DNA from: Alitta virens
Lineage: Eukaryota > Annelida > Polychaeta > Phyllodocida > Nereididae
DNA length: 64,000 nt
NCBI GenBank assembly: GCA_932294295.1
Contig: OW028575.1
Coordinates: 44,612,753 to 44,676,752 of the forward strand
Direction: 5' to 3'
In this document: one piece after another, positions 11,401 to 23,464 of the stretch
How positions within the stretch are numbered: position 1 is the first letter of the stretch
Layout: every line of letters starts with the position of its first letter
The notes under the pieces: model-generated
What the model was told of the DNA's origin: nothing
Database searches by the model: none
What the model saw: only the letters and a program-made list of their open reading frames with translations
Position numbers and translations under genes: made by a program

Positions 11401-12388
11401 CACTGACAAGGACAGTTTCTTTTCATTCTATGTCTATAAATATTTATGACTATAGATATCTATGTCTATAGACGTCTATGTCAATAAAAAATACACAATA
11501 TAGATGTATATGTCTATAGATGTCTATGTCTATGGATGACTATGTCTATAGATGTCTATGTCTATGGATGACTATGTCTATGTCTATGGATGACTATGTC
11601 TATAGATGTCTATGTCTATAGATGTCTATGCCTATAGATGTCTATGTCTTTAGATGTCTATGTCTATGGATGACTATGTCTATGTCTATGGATGACTATG
11701 TCTATAGATGTTTATGTCTATAGATGTCTATGTCTATGGATCACTATGTCTATGTCTATGGATGACTATGTCTATAGATGTCTATGTCTATAGATGTCTA
11801 CGTCTATAGATGTCTATGTCTATAGATGTCTATGTTTATAGATGTCTATGTCTATAGATGTCTATGTCTATAATTATGTCTATGCCTATTTTTCAGTGCT
11901 ACTGATTGAAGCTTAACCAGCTCATATTACCTGCTGCGGAAAACAGACGTAATGATGAGATGATAAGGTTTAGAGTCCACACCATTTTACACATTTACCC
12001 TATGAGTGGAGTAAAAGTGTACTGTTTATACAAATATATATGCATGGTACTTAACCGAACGGAGACCGTTCACGATGATTTTTCATGAAGAAAAAAGTCA
12101 TCAAAATAAAAATATACCAGTGCATGATAGATATATAATCGATAGGCAGGAGTAGGAATATTCTGACTGATCACAATCATGTAAGAAATTACAATTTTAA
12201 ACCAGTGAAACACCGTTTAAACAATCTGGCTTTGGCTAAGTCTGCATTCTTTTGTGTAGCCAAAAAAATCTCGAACAAATCTGTGACATTGGTCAATATT
12301 GAATTTCAAAGTCAAATGCCCCGGTAGACTGTTCCTTAAAGTTACACCGAGTCACAGTCGCTAAAGTCAGACTTCTCAATGAGAACGT
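8474..12388. other. intergenic DNA, no gene seen; tandem repeat at 11440-11880
   Basis: AT-rich sequence with short ORFs only. A near-perfect palindrome is at 10707-10740 (arms TTAA.TCATGGAGTC). Bases 11440-11880 are a tandem repeat of about 16 bp (GTCTATGTCTATAGAT and variants). An ORF at 9356-9676 on the minus strand shares only GYLTYG with lipocalin exon 2 and is not accepted as a gene. Confidence 0.6.
11440..11880. repeat. 16-bp tandem repeat (GTCTATGTCTATAGAT)n
   Basis: About 440 bp of alternating GTCTAT, GGATGACTAT and AGATGTCTAT units with a basic period near 16 bp. It is an intergenic minisatellite. Confidence 0.85.
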
Positions 12389-15300
12389 TCACTTTCCTGT
12401 TTCATTTTTATCTATGCTGTAGACACTTCCGGATGGTGTGTCTTTATGATAGACACTGGCATCAAAATTAGTTGTCTTAATGTCTTTCTCGTCGATGAAG
12501 TAGACAGCGTAGACCTTGGGAGCAAAGAGACAAAGGGCTGTGACAGAGGCATTGAGAAACAATGCCAGGGCGAGAAGGGCCGCCTTGTGGTACGCATAAA
12601 AGGCAAGCAGGTATGTTGACAAGAAGGCCACCCAGATGAAGAGAGTTGTGGCCACTGAGATGAAGATGTACCAAGACTCGTTGAAGTTTTCAGGCAGTTT
12701 CCTGGTCAAGAAGCCAAACACGGCACACAGAAGCAGAAGCAACATGTTGAAGCCCAGAGGAACCATCAAGCTCGTGAGGGGCAAGTTGCAAAGGAGTTCC
12801 ACCTTTTTGATAGTCAGGACAGGCATCCGAAGCACGGCTTGGGGAGGATAGCATATGGCAAGGATGATCAGAATTGTTGTCTGAAACAAAAGAAGAACCA
12901 GAAGTGAGGACCACACCCAAGACATACACCTGTATTGGACCACATACATTGAATCTTACATGGAAATTAGAACGATTTCTCATCATACAGCTGTAAATAA
13001 ATATAGTTACACTATACCACGTGACCTTTTCTTTTGCGGGATATAACCAACGAAAATGTTAGTTAACTCCCTCCTGAGTGCAAACTGTAATTTGATTGCT
13101 TAATAACATCAGTTAAACCAAACAAACAATCGAACAAATTAGCAAATATGCCTAATGGAATATAAGTTAGCTTCGGCGATGGGATATAATCAACAAAAAT
13201 GTTACTTAACTCCCGACTAGGAGGGATATAACTAATACATATATTCACACACGTCGGCCAGTTGGTAATTATTTCACTGAAACAGTACAGTTTACACCAC
13301 TTACCTGGCATAGCAAGCAGAAGAATGTTGCTCCAATCTGTGACCTGGTGCTCACCATCCTAATCTTCTGTTCACAATTCTCCGATGCTTTGAATATGCG
13401 ATACATTCTCAAAGTCTTCAGGAAGAGAGGGCTAAAGATGAGAGTACAGCTAAGGTGGAAACCAAAATAGTTGAGGTAACAAGCATAATCGTTTGTTTTC
13501 ATGAGGAACGCGAAGACAGTCAGGTAGCAAGTGTAAAGACCGATTGTTATTGGAGTCATCAAGTCTCGGCCAGATCCACGAATAACTCTTTTGTTTCTGT
13601 TCGTGATGAAGACGATACTGATGAAGACGGTTCCTGCAAGACCGATTCCAGAAAGAGTGGCAAGACTGATGGCAAGTGTATCGGACCAAAGCATGTAAGT
13701 AGGCGTTATGGGAGTACATGTGTTTCTGTCATAAGATGGCCACAGCAATACGGGACACATTTCACATCTTTGGCGGTCCTCTCTCACAACCTCATTTTCC
13801 CTACACTGGTGGCATTCCCAGCAACATGACAGTTCTCCATTCATCTGAAACTGTCCAGGTTTACAAGGCTTGGCGCAGACTGACTCTGGAACATCTTTGC
13901 CCATAAGGACTTTGCCATCAATATCCCAAATGATAACGGAATCATTAATCTGAATTCCTGCTTGACTGTTGCTCCACTCTCCAAGTAAGATACTCGACTT
14001 TCTTCCAGCGAAGTCTTTACCGAAGAAAAGGATATCATATGAACTGATGATTTCATTATTATCATCAAACTCCAGATATTGGGAGTACCCTTCTGTTGAG
14101 ACATTGCGAATGTACCTCATGAAGTGCTTACTCTGAAGACACGCTGTGAGTTCACGATTCCCACTTACGTGTTTACACTTGTTATTGATAAAATTATGAG
14201 CTGCGACAGCGTAAACTTTGACAGCATCCATAGCTTTTGCATAATACACACTCCAATAGAAACCAGGCACCTGGCTACTTGTTTGGTACTCAGAACAAGT
14301 GTTAGATGATCGGTTGCAAGTTTCAATTTGATATTGACCATACCAAGGGTGTCCATGCTCAAATCTCCATGGAGAAATGGTGTTGTAGTACTCTTGAAAT
14401 CCTTTTATTTGCACTGATCTTGGTCTGGTGGATATAACTGCTGGCATCTGTTCTTCAATACCATTGTACACTGCTGCACTGAATGTATCAGTGCAAAGAA
14501 AAATAAAGCTGTGTTGAAGTCCAGCACGAATAACTGCCTCAAACAGTCTCTTCACGTTCTGCAGGTATACCACCACTACTCTTGCTTTCTGATGTTCCTT
14601 CAGTTTGGCAACCTGTTTGTCAAAAATCTCATCTTCATCTTCTGACTCTATCAAGCCTTCATGAGCCAAACAGATCCCTAGTTTTTTTATCTGATTCTTT
14701 ATCTCTTTCACTCCTTCATTGGCGTAGCTCCCTTCATTTTTGACAATTGAAATATACGACCAGTTGAAATGAGCAATGATGTCAACAAGTGCCTTACTTT
14801 GAAAGTTGTCCGGAGGGACCGTCCTGGCAAAATAGGATGACTTCACCGCATTTGCAAGATCAACGCTTGTCGCGATGTAACTAATCAAGGGTATCTGATA
14901 CACTTCCAACAGACTTGTGACCAGTTTGCTTGAACTGCTTCCTGAGGTGCCTATGACACCTATGACGTCATAATGAGGCAGTCCTGTCTCTTCCATGTTA
15001 GTGGTCCAGTTGATTGGTGGCATTCCACATCTCGTCGTTAGGCAAGCCTTTGCTCGCGGCAGGAATTCTGTCGCTCGGGCAAGAGCGATGGAGGTTCGAG
15101 AACAGTAATTTAACATTACAAATCCCAATGTGACATTAGGCAGCAGTTTGTCATCTCTATTGATGTCATCAATGGCATACTTGATTGAGTGGGCAATTTG
15201 AATATATGCGGGGAATACACCTCCTCCACAAAGTTTGTTTGCTGAACTCGTGTAGATAGATATCAAAGCGCCCAACATAAGGTCGCCTTTCTGGTACCAG

Positions 15301-15392
15301 TCATCCACTGGGATGTCTTCATTAATAAAGACTCCCAACAAAGGCCCAGGGAAAGTCACCATGGCAAGGTAAACCAGAAGAATCTTCGGCAT
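12389..15392 (-). CDS. class C GPCR, metabotropic glutamate receptor-like
   Basis: A seven-helix plasma-membrane receptor with a large extracellular Venus-flytrap domain. Two coding exons, 13305-15392 and 12389-12880, join in phase 0 (CAG|GTAAGT ... TTTCAG|ACA), giving 859 residues. Order: signal peptide about 1-20; flytrap domain to about 510, with mGluR-like stretches LLPNVTLGF, GTSGSSSS, TVPPDNFQ and EGSYANEG; a nine-Cys domain with PGQFQMNGELSCCWEC; then TM helices. The TM4-TM7 half has TFNE-like ENFNESW and ends APKVYAVYF, as mGluRs end with PKVY or PKMY before a short tail. By eye, the residues that bind the amino-acid backbone in mGluRs (Ser165, Thr188, Asp208, Tyr236, Asp318) are kept, while Arg78, which holds the glutamate side chain, is Ile. 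The ligand is therefore probably an amino acid or analogue, not necessarily glutamate. The whole ectodomain plus TM1-3 sits on one exon, unusual for mGluRs. Confidence 0.92.
13040..13250 (-). repeat. family I dispersed repeat in the GPCR intron
   Basis: GGATATAACCAACGAAAATG, then GTTAGTTAACTCCCTCCTGA, and a second, shuffled unit (AACTCCCGACTAGGAGGGAT). It occupies half of the intron 12881-13304. Confidence 0.5.
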
Positions 15393-18140
15393 GTTTGTGG
15401 ATTGTGACTGACAACACCCAGAGGCAGTCGTGCTATGACAGAATTTGTGCGCCTCTGTGTCTGCCAGAGAAAAACTTCAGCCTGGAATATGATTAACATA
15501 CATTGCTCAATTTAGCTTAGCAGCCGCAGATATAAACTGAAATGATGACTGCTGTGGTGGTCCTATCAAGGGAATAGTTCATTTTGGTTTTATGATAATT
15601 TCACCATCGTGTCACCATTGCTGGTTATATATGGTTTAGTGTCTTAATCTTATAAAATGGGGATTAATTTGTGATATAAGCTAAAATGTGTCATATCAAA
15701 TATTCATCTGTCATCTTTCGGAAGCATTGTATTTGAATTAACAGCATGCGTATTTTCGGGAGTGCTGGTTGTGTCTAACGTGTGGTCCTTTTAGGATTTC
15801 AGCTGTACAAAGCAGTCTGAAGTGTTATCCCAACAGAAATTTGTCCCTAGTTACCTGATAATTCAAAGTGGTGTAAGTTGCAAGACAAACATGCCTAGCT
15901 GAATGGCTCACATAACTAACAAGCCATGAACACAACAAAGAAAACCACACCAGAAAAATAACATATAGGTATGTGTTGTCTTCTAAACATTGAGATATTG
16001 ATTTACACGAATGCACACACATTGTGCATGGACAGATCAAAAGGACAGGTATAAATCACATTACCACGATGACAGACTAAAATGTTCCGTTGCTAATGAC
16101 AACTATCTGATGCAGGACAGGAAAGCATTAATCCATGGACCAAGATAATCTGCAGTGACCAAACCAACCCTTTTAGCAGACATGTGAGGAGTTTAGCAAA
16201 TTATTGGTCTCTTAATTATCCAAGCCAACAGTAATGGACAATATTTTTGAGAGTTTGCTTCGCTGCCAGGAGAGAAAATATCGTCTTTGGAAGATGTATC
16301 CGAAGAATCAGTAGAAAAAGAGATGAGAGGATAACTTTTCTGGGAATATAACTTTTCTGGGAATATAACTTTTCCTGGTATACATCAATCGTGAAAGCCT
16401 GAGCACCATTTTGTTTGATGGCAAAGTATATTGATACATTGATCAATAGCAAAAAAAAAGCAAATTGAATTTAGGTGTTGTATAAAAAGGATGAAGTAGA
16501 AATAAAAGAATGGTCAATCAATGCCTTCAGACGCTAGATAAATGCATGCTAGGATGCATTAATTATGGATGGCCTATCAATATTTTCGTGTTGCAGTTAC
16601 ATTTTCTATGTTGGTTGTAGATTGCGCTGGATGGATTTACCCCAGGTGCTGTCAAATAAATTCACCTGTCTGTCCTATACATGTATACCCACACATCTCA
16701 TACACCTGCTCGTTTGTAATTTGCTTGAAAGGTCATTGTGCAGGGAATGGATCTATGTGATTGGTCAACACAAGATGGCCTGTAGCAATTCATCGTCGTC
16801 GTAAAGATCTAACTATAAATTAGAATTCAATGTTTGTTTTTGCTTAATTTCCAGAAAACTAAATATGTGTCTAACAAAACCAATTTTTTTTTACTGTTAA
16901 TGAGGAAATACAATTGTATAAAACATTTACTGTAATATATACTATATACTATATACTACTGCAAAATTTACAGAAAGGTTTTCTACAGTAGTCTAGTTGT
17001 AGATTTTACAATAAGTTTCTGGGATCCAATTGCCATCTCCAGCTAACCCTAAGATCCCACACTTATGGTTTCGCGGGCCTTCGAACTAGCGGGCCTTCAG
17101 ACTAGCAGGCCTTTGCCCTTTAATGTAAAATATACAGTAACTTCTTGCTGAAATTACAGCAATATTTTACAGTGTAGCGTTACCCTTATTGAGTAAATAC
17201 ATGTACTGTAAGTAGAGTAATTGTGAATGTATGCTCGTGTGTGCCATTTCTGTCAATGGACTGTCTTTCAGAAAAATGTCACAACAGTAATTTTTCTATA
17301 TTGTTATTATATTGACTAAGTTTCGCGACAAAAAGCAGTTTCAGTCATTTTTAGTGCATCTGCAATACGGTAAGGGGCATATTTTAGAAATAAGTAAGTT
17401 TTTAGGTAAACTGTATGTTGGAGGAACATTTACAAAAAGTACATCTTCCCAGGGCAAGCCACCTACTCCACGCAGCTTTGTTGCGTGGCCTTGCCAGAAA
17501 TCACCTCAATAACATAGTTTCTTTCGCCATCGCCCTCTATTGGTAAATTAACGCATGATTAGATGTCTAAGTAGGTCAGCCAATGCAAGCTACGCACTAG
17601 CACTTCAAAACGCTCAACTGTCACGGCAGGCCTTACTGCGCTAAATATAGATACATTCCATAAACATAACTTCTGATTTGTCGGTCCACAGATCAAACTG
17701 GATATGCATAAACCAGGTAATTGAGCCCATTTATAGCAAGGCAGCGTAGCTAAGCTACGTGAAGTTAGCTGGCTTGCTTTAGGAAGATGCCAAAAGTAAT
17801 GCATAAGTGATTGATGAGCAGAAGGTGGCTGTTTGTACATTAAAGTGAAATGATAGTGTAAAATGCATTTGGGGCACATTGAATTGGGGCACAGTGAATC
17901 ACACCAGCCACTGTTAAATATATATATGTATAATTATATTTAAATCAGTTACAATTTCAAAATTGCCCTATCTCAACTCTTGTTTAGATGGAAATTTACA
18001 AGGTTAAAATTATTTTGTATTCACAGATGTTGGCCCTACATTTTAATGTGAATTAAGTATTTTGCCAAATTGTGAACTAATACTGTACAATACATAGTTA
18101 GCCAGGCTTTTGTAAAAGTAAAGATTTGTGATTCGCTATC

Positions 18141-18360
18141 ACACTGTGTGTCGTCACCTCACAGCCCAGCGACCTATTTATGTACATGTTTTGCTCGTTT
18201 ACTCATCTAAAGTAAATTAATCAATTTCTCTTATAGTCTGCAGGCTGGCTTATGGTATTAAAGGTCTAACAATGAAATTACAGAATAATTGGTCGTTCAT
18301 GTGCGGAGTTTGTAAACACAATTAGGTTGCTGGGCTGTTAGGTGACAGAACGCACAGTGT
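18141..18360. repeat. TIR element, family H, copy 1
   Basis: Left end CACTGTGTGTCGTCACCTCA and right end CTGTTAGGTGACAGAACGCA are inverted relatives. A second copy with the same left 65 bp and right end is at 62305-62592. Non-coding, MITE-like. Confidence 0.6.
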
Positions 18361-18775
18361 ATCATGGTGTAAAATAGTTTTATTGGATCATCCCATGAAA
18401 TGAGCGATGACATGCTGTATGGTAGATTTGTTCTATTTTCAGAGTGCAATCTTCTGAATAAATTACGGTGTACTCTAATTTCTTTACCTCGGCTGTAAAG
18501 TTTATTGTACATATGTTGTAGGATAGATTTACGGTATCTTGTATTAAAATGTTATGGTAGCGTGCTGTATGCCAAATTAACAGTATTTTACAGTAAAGCT
18601 AAGTTGCAAGAAAACTACGGAAACTCGTTCCAGTGTTATTAGAAGAAAAAAAAAAGCTTCACAAAGTTTTCTTCAGTTAACGGTCTTAAAAGATGAAAGT
18701 TTCCTCATTGTGTAAATAAAAGGGGTTGCCTCATAGATAAAAACGACAAGGGCTCATAGTCTTTCGTAGAATAAT

Positions 18776-18781
18776 TTTATT
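18776..18781 (-). terminator. poly(A) signal, solute-binding-protein-like gene
   Basis: AATAAA on the minus strand about 105 bp beyond the TAG at 18887-18889. It supports the terminal mini-exon at 18887-18912. Confidence 0.55.
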
Positions 18782-18886
18782 CCATTTTGCCATGAAAAAA
18801 AAGACAATAATACCCGGGTTCAATTAAACGTAACTGGAGTATTTTGTTGTTGGGAGTTTCAGGTTAAACATACACCTTTAATGAGC

Positions 18887-21800
18887 CTAGGATTCAAAGC
18901 AGGAGGAAGGACCTGGAAATAAATTAATTTTACACAAAAATGACAACTCAAAAATGTCATTCGAGAGTAGTGGCAATAAAGTTAGTAATGCTTCAAATGT
19001 CTTTTAAAATCATATTTTTTCATAATTTCTTTTTGCTATCCAAGTTGTTTTGTTAGTAGTCTGCTTGCTTCATAATTGAAAGCAGTAACACAAATCTTGC
19101 AATTTTATTTTTTAATGAATATGTTCCAAAAATACATGGTACGAGAATCATTATTACTCCTCTGGTAGAATTATTTCATGTTGAAGGATTTTAAATACTG
19201 GCAGGTGTTTGCCCCAAAAAGGTTTGGCCTTAATCTTTTAATGAATTTAAAGGTGTACCTCAAGGTGACGCTATGATCCAGACAAATTTTACAAATTTTT
19301 AATCTCACCTCCATGCTTTTCTTCAGCTGAGTCACAGATCTGTTTGTAGATGTCATTTTCCACTATAGCCTTAAAGGCAGGATTCCACCATTCAGGCAGT
19401 GAGCTTCCCTCCAAAACAGCCACCCCAGTGTCACCTGTGCAGTCGTACAACAGACCATTGGGGTTCTCGAGGTCAGCTAATTGGGTCCTGAAGCTGAATA
19501 GGGCGTCCACCTGAATTTTTAATCGGTATAAAGATATATTTATTAATCATTCATGGTCAAAAATATGAAGAGAAAATAGAAGTAAAAGCAGCAGAATTAG
19601 TCAGATTGTTGTCAAAAATAACCGCCACTTTGAGTATACTGTTATAAAATAAACCGGTTGTCAAACATATATTTACATCTTCGTCTCAAAAATGTACTCT
19701 GCAAGTGCTAGTAGGATTTTTTAATTGAATTTACGAAATTTGTTGTTACTGTATTATATGTGACAACTGGTTCATGTACATATACAGTGCTACCCGCAAG
19801 GAACATCTCTTCAGAGCTGGGACCGACTGCTTCACCAAGATCAGGGCGTCGATTTCTATTGACGGGTGGGGGGGATGCAGGCCTATGTACTTCAGTCTGT
19901 CGCACTGTGACTTTCTGACTCGTGTAAAAGTGGCTGCAGTTAAGACGCAGACACTTGTCAAGAGATAAAACAATGCTGGATCATTGATGCCAAACTATTT
20001 TTAGATGCACCTAATTGTACTGATATGTGATATGAAGCGTAAAACTACTTAATACAAATATTCAAAAGAAAAGTTTGTCGAAAATTGATTTTCATTGTGA
20101 ATTTCAAGGGGGGAATTTTCAAGGGGGGATGATTGCATTGATCATCGTTCCCCCCTTCCTAAAAAGTGGGGGGCCCACATCCCCCCTGTATCGACGCCCC
20201 TTATTAAGATACAAGCTAAACCAATATGCAGTTAGTTTCATAAAATATGGTCCACGCTAGACAGCTGTATCAACCTATTCCTGGCTGTAGCTATAACTGG
20301 CTGCTACTGTCTACTCCTAGCTTATAGTTGGCTTACACCTAACACCACTGAAAAATATAAACCTTTGTAAATTTAAGAAATTTATCCAATCTATCATAAA
20401 TATCTATGTGCATTAGACATGCATCTTTTCAACAAAAAAATTACAAATATTCGCAACTCTCAACTTAGGCTTACCTAATAGTCAATTCAACTGGTTGGTG
20501 TAGAAATTATTTCATTCGATGGCATTGAATTCCGGATGACTAATATATATATAATACAATTGACGACGATAATAAACTGATTCGAAATTAAGGCATTGAC
20601 TTATATTGGTCCCTGACCTGTTCTGAGTTGACGAGTTCCTCAAGTTCAAATGGAGAGTTTCCCTCCACGAGTTCAAAACCAGAGAAGCCCAGCCTCTCCA
20701 GGCAACCAGTTCCAGGGTATTGGCCAGCGAAATAGGCTGTTAGAAAAATAGATATTGACTCGGGATAGACAGGAAGAATTCAGTCCGAACAAAGTCAACA
20801 ATGACTTCCGCTAAACGCATAGAGCACACAAGTAAATGTAATGTATAGTTACTCAGTGTCGTTTTGTGGACACACTGTCTGCAGTTGACATATTGAATAA
20901 ACTGAAATGGCAGAATGAACCGCTGATATTGGCTATAGTATATGTAATGTTCTGTCTTCTTTACGTTCCCAACTTCCTTTACCATTTACTACGTATAGTG
21001 TGTTCATATTGAATAGTAAATAAATTGTGAGGTCGAGACTGTTTTTATTATTTGATTATATTTATGACAGAATATTTGCAAATAATATGTCTATTTGTAT
21101 TCAAATAAATTGAAATAATTTCAATATTGGATATTTGATTGTATATGTACTTGAAATTTTGCTAATACTAATATATAAGTACTGAAATACCCTTGACTGT
21201 ATTTGAACCTATATTATTTGACTGTACTTAACCTATTATTTGACTGTATTTTAACCTGTCATTTGACTCTATTTTAACCTTTTATTTGACTGTACTTTCA
21301 CCTATTATTGGACTGTATTTTAACCTATTATTGGACTGTATTTTAACCTATTATTTGACTGTATTTTAACCTATTATTTGACTGTGTTTTAACCTATTAT
21401 TTGACTGTACTTAAACCTATTATTTGACTGTACTTTAACCTATTATTTGACTGATAAAAAAGGCTACTCACCAAGTTTCTTGCCAGTCAAGTCAGGCTGT
21501 GGCTGGAAATCTCTTGGGTTTCCATTCTTGACCAGGAAAGCCTGTCTACCTGGTTTGATTGGGTCAGTGAAGGCAAGACCCGCTGCTTGTGCCTCTGGGG
21601 TGATCACTCCAGCCTCACAACCATCTACAAAACCGCTGGCTAGATCTGCAATTTTTGTTAATATAATGCAATTGGATAATAACAATATTTTAACATTGTA
21701 GTAAGGCACTTTTTGAACTATCTAGATTATGAATTTGCAATAAATTATGTGGTGTGATCGATTCAAAAGGCAAAAAAAAAGGAAGAAGAAAAAGCAATAT

Positions 21801-23454
21801 GTCTCATATAGAATCCTGCTGGCAAATCTTGAAATAGAAATAGCAATAGCATATTGTCTTTTACATGAATTAAAAAATAAACAGCACCCATACCTTCGCC
21901 AAGAACATATTTAGTTCCCAGATCTGCATAAACTCCACAAGAATTGCGGCGTTTTTCAAACTGACATTTCTTTGCAGCTTGTTCGCAGACTGGAAGTTGA
22001 AAATTGGATTAGATCAGTACAACTAGTTTTATTACAAAGACTGATGTTTATTACAAAAAAGGCTAAATTGTAACTTCTCACTAACCTGCTTTGAAAATTT
22101 CAACGACGTAGCCATTGATGTTGCCAATTTCATCACTGCAATAAAATTTCACATGGATTGCCAATTTTATAGAACTCTTTTTTTCTTAGACCTAATAGCT
22201 TTGAAAATCTAGAATAATAGCACACCAAAACAACTTTTTGTGTACCTTTCTTGGCCAATTGTGCCACGTGCATTTTCAATGAGAAGGATAAACGCATGGA
22301 AAACGCATTGTTTTTGCCTCGTGATAATTAGCTAAAAACCATGCATTTTCCATGCATTTATCCTTCTCATGGAAAACGCAGGTGACACATTTGGCCATGT
22401 ATGCACTAGAATAAACGCCCTATTCAAATAGAGGCCCACCTCGAATAGAAGCCCTGGATGGCCACCTTCCCAAAAGAATAAAGGCCCAATCGAAAAGAAA
22501 AAGTAGCCCCCCCCCCCCTCCTCCCCACATACAGCAGGTCAATTCAAAGAAATTGAGGTCTTCCGGAGTTATTTTTTGCAAGGTATTTGCATTTCTTGGT
22601 ATCTTACACTGCCCCTAAAATATTAGAAGCCCACCTCGAATAGAAGCCCACCTCAATTAAAGGCCTTGCTAAGGTGGCCTCTAAAAAATATAAGGGCGGG
22701 CTTTTATTCGAGTAAATACGGTAATTCAGTTGTCATGTTCTGACACGTAGTCATTACGAGAAATAAGATGCTGCAGTGGGCCAAAAACCAAGCAATTCTG
22801 GCAAATTGACTTGTCACTTGCTACTGATTTTATAATACCAATCAAGAAACGTACATTACCAATTTGATATTAGTCCAAACCTAACTTTGCAGTGAATTAT
22901 ATTGACAGAAAGACACGTGAGCTCTAGTCTAGTGCATGATCAATTGTTTGCTCCAATGGAAAGCTCACTATATATTATAACTTCTTAGTATCAAAAAGTT
23001 ATCGTTTTTTTGTTTTTGATGATGATGACAAAGAACTGTTGAAGTGCAAGGAAGACACATTTCATAGACCAAACAAAACTCCAGAAGATGTCGTATGACT
23101 CTTGGACTCCCATTGGCTGAGGGACTGCCTGACCAATGGGAGTCATGTATTCACACGACGTCATCTGGAGTTCAGGTTCCAGATCTATAAAATCTGCTGT
23201 AAGTAATTTGATTATTTACAATCTGAAATTCCTTACATATAGGATGCTGGGGGTTTGCTTAGTCCAATCTGGAAAGCATAAATTCTCTCATCTTCTTCCT
23301 GGAACACAGAGACATGCATGTTTGTTTGTGATGTCATTTAGATAAAGCCTGTGGTTTATTTTCCTTAAAATGTATTGAAATAATTGCATACCTCTTTAGG
23401 CACTGTCTTGGCAGAGGTTAATGCAAGAAGTAAGCCAAATACGACTAGATTCAT
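18887..23454 (-). CDS. secreted solute-binding-protein-like (SBP family 3 / type II periplasmic fold)
   Basis: Eight coding exons on the minus strand: 23392-23454, 23237-23298, 22086-22135, 21894-21989, 21472-21645, 20618-20736, 19309-19510 and 18887-18912. All junctions are GT-AG and in phase; the product is 263 residues. Residues 1-15 form a signal peptide. The core matches bacterial family 3 solute-binding proteins for amino acids: IGLSKPPASYIDEIGNINGY then VVEIFKAVCEQ (first lobe), the GCEAGVITPEAQAAGLAFTD block with the family's ITPER..FTDP pattern, DLTGKKLAYFAGQYPGTG (second-lobe start), and NSEQVDALFS for the 'gravDA' strand. No TM helix, lipobox or channel loop is seen, so it is not an ionotropic glutamate receptor. 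Eight Cys suggest disulfides in an extracellular protein. Exon 7 could also read on to a TAA at 19289-19291, but the mini-exon has a good acceptor, keeps phase, adds the eighth Cys and has a nearby AATAAA. The fold is confident; ligand and role are unknown. Confidence 0.85.
20228..20463 (-). mobile_element. MITE family D, truncated copy
   Basis: It starts GCAGTTAGTTTCATAAAATA and runs through the CTACTCCTAGCTTATAGTTG segment shared with other D copies, then breaks off after ATCTTTTCAAC...AACTCTCAAC. The latter matches an internal part of the 44581 copy. The other TIR is missing. It lies in intron 6 of the SBP-like gene. Confidence 0.65.
21192..21453. repeat. 23-bp tandem repeat (TTGACTGTATTTTAACCTATTAT)n, described by unit
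   Basis: About eleven copies of a 23-bp unit beginning TTGACTGTATTTTAACC end just before the exon 5 donor of the SBP-like gene. Copies differ by a few substitutions. Confidence 0.9.
22243..22401. repeat. foldback MITE, family E, copy 2
   Basis: GTGCCACGTGCATTTTCAAT and the inverted GAAAACGCAGGTGACACATT flank a long hairpin, as in the copies at 5800 and 36479. It lies in intron 2 of the SBP-like gene. Confidence 0.75.
23060..23192. repeat. palindromic foldback element, family G, copy 3
   Basis: TTTCATAGACC...ACTCCAGAAGATGTC is mirrored by GACGTCATCTGGAGTTCAGG, with a central CCATTGGCTGAGGGACTGCC/CCAATGGG hairpin. It lies in intron 2 of the SBP-like gene, about 45 bp from exon 2. Confidence 0.7.
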
Positions 23455-23464
23455 TTTTACGGTT

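Larger units (their letters stand above)
15393..18886. other. intergenic DNA upstream of the GPCR; one MITE, no gene seen
   Basis: Low-GC sequence with only short unsupported ORFs. It holds a TIR element at 18141-18360 and an AT-rich stretch (16900-17000). The last part is the 3' end of the solute-binding-protein-like gene on the minus strand. Confidence 0.6.

Noticed and set aside
13450..14362. Several ORFs overlapping the GPCR exon in other frames on both strands
   Set aside because: Shadows of the 696-codon receptor exon.
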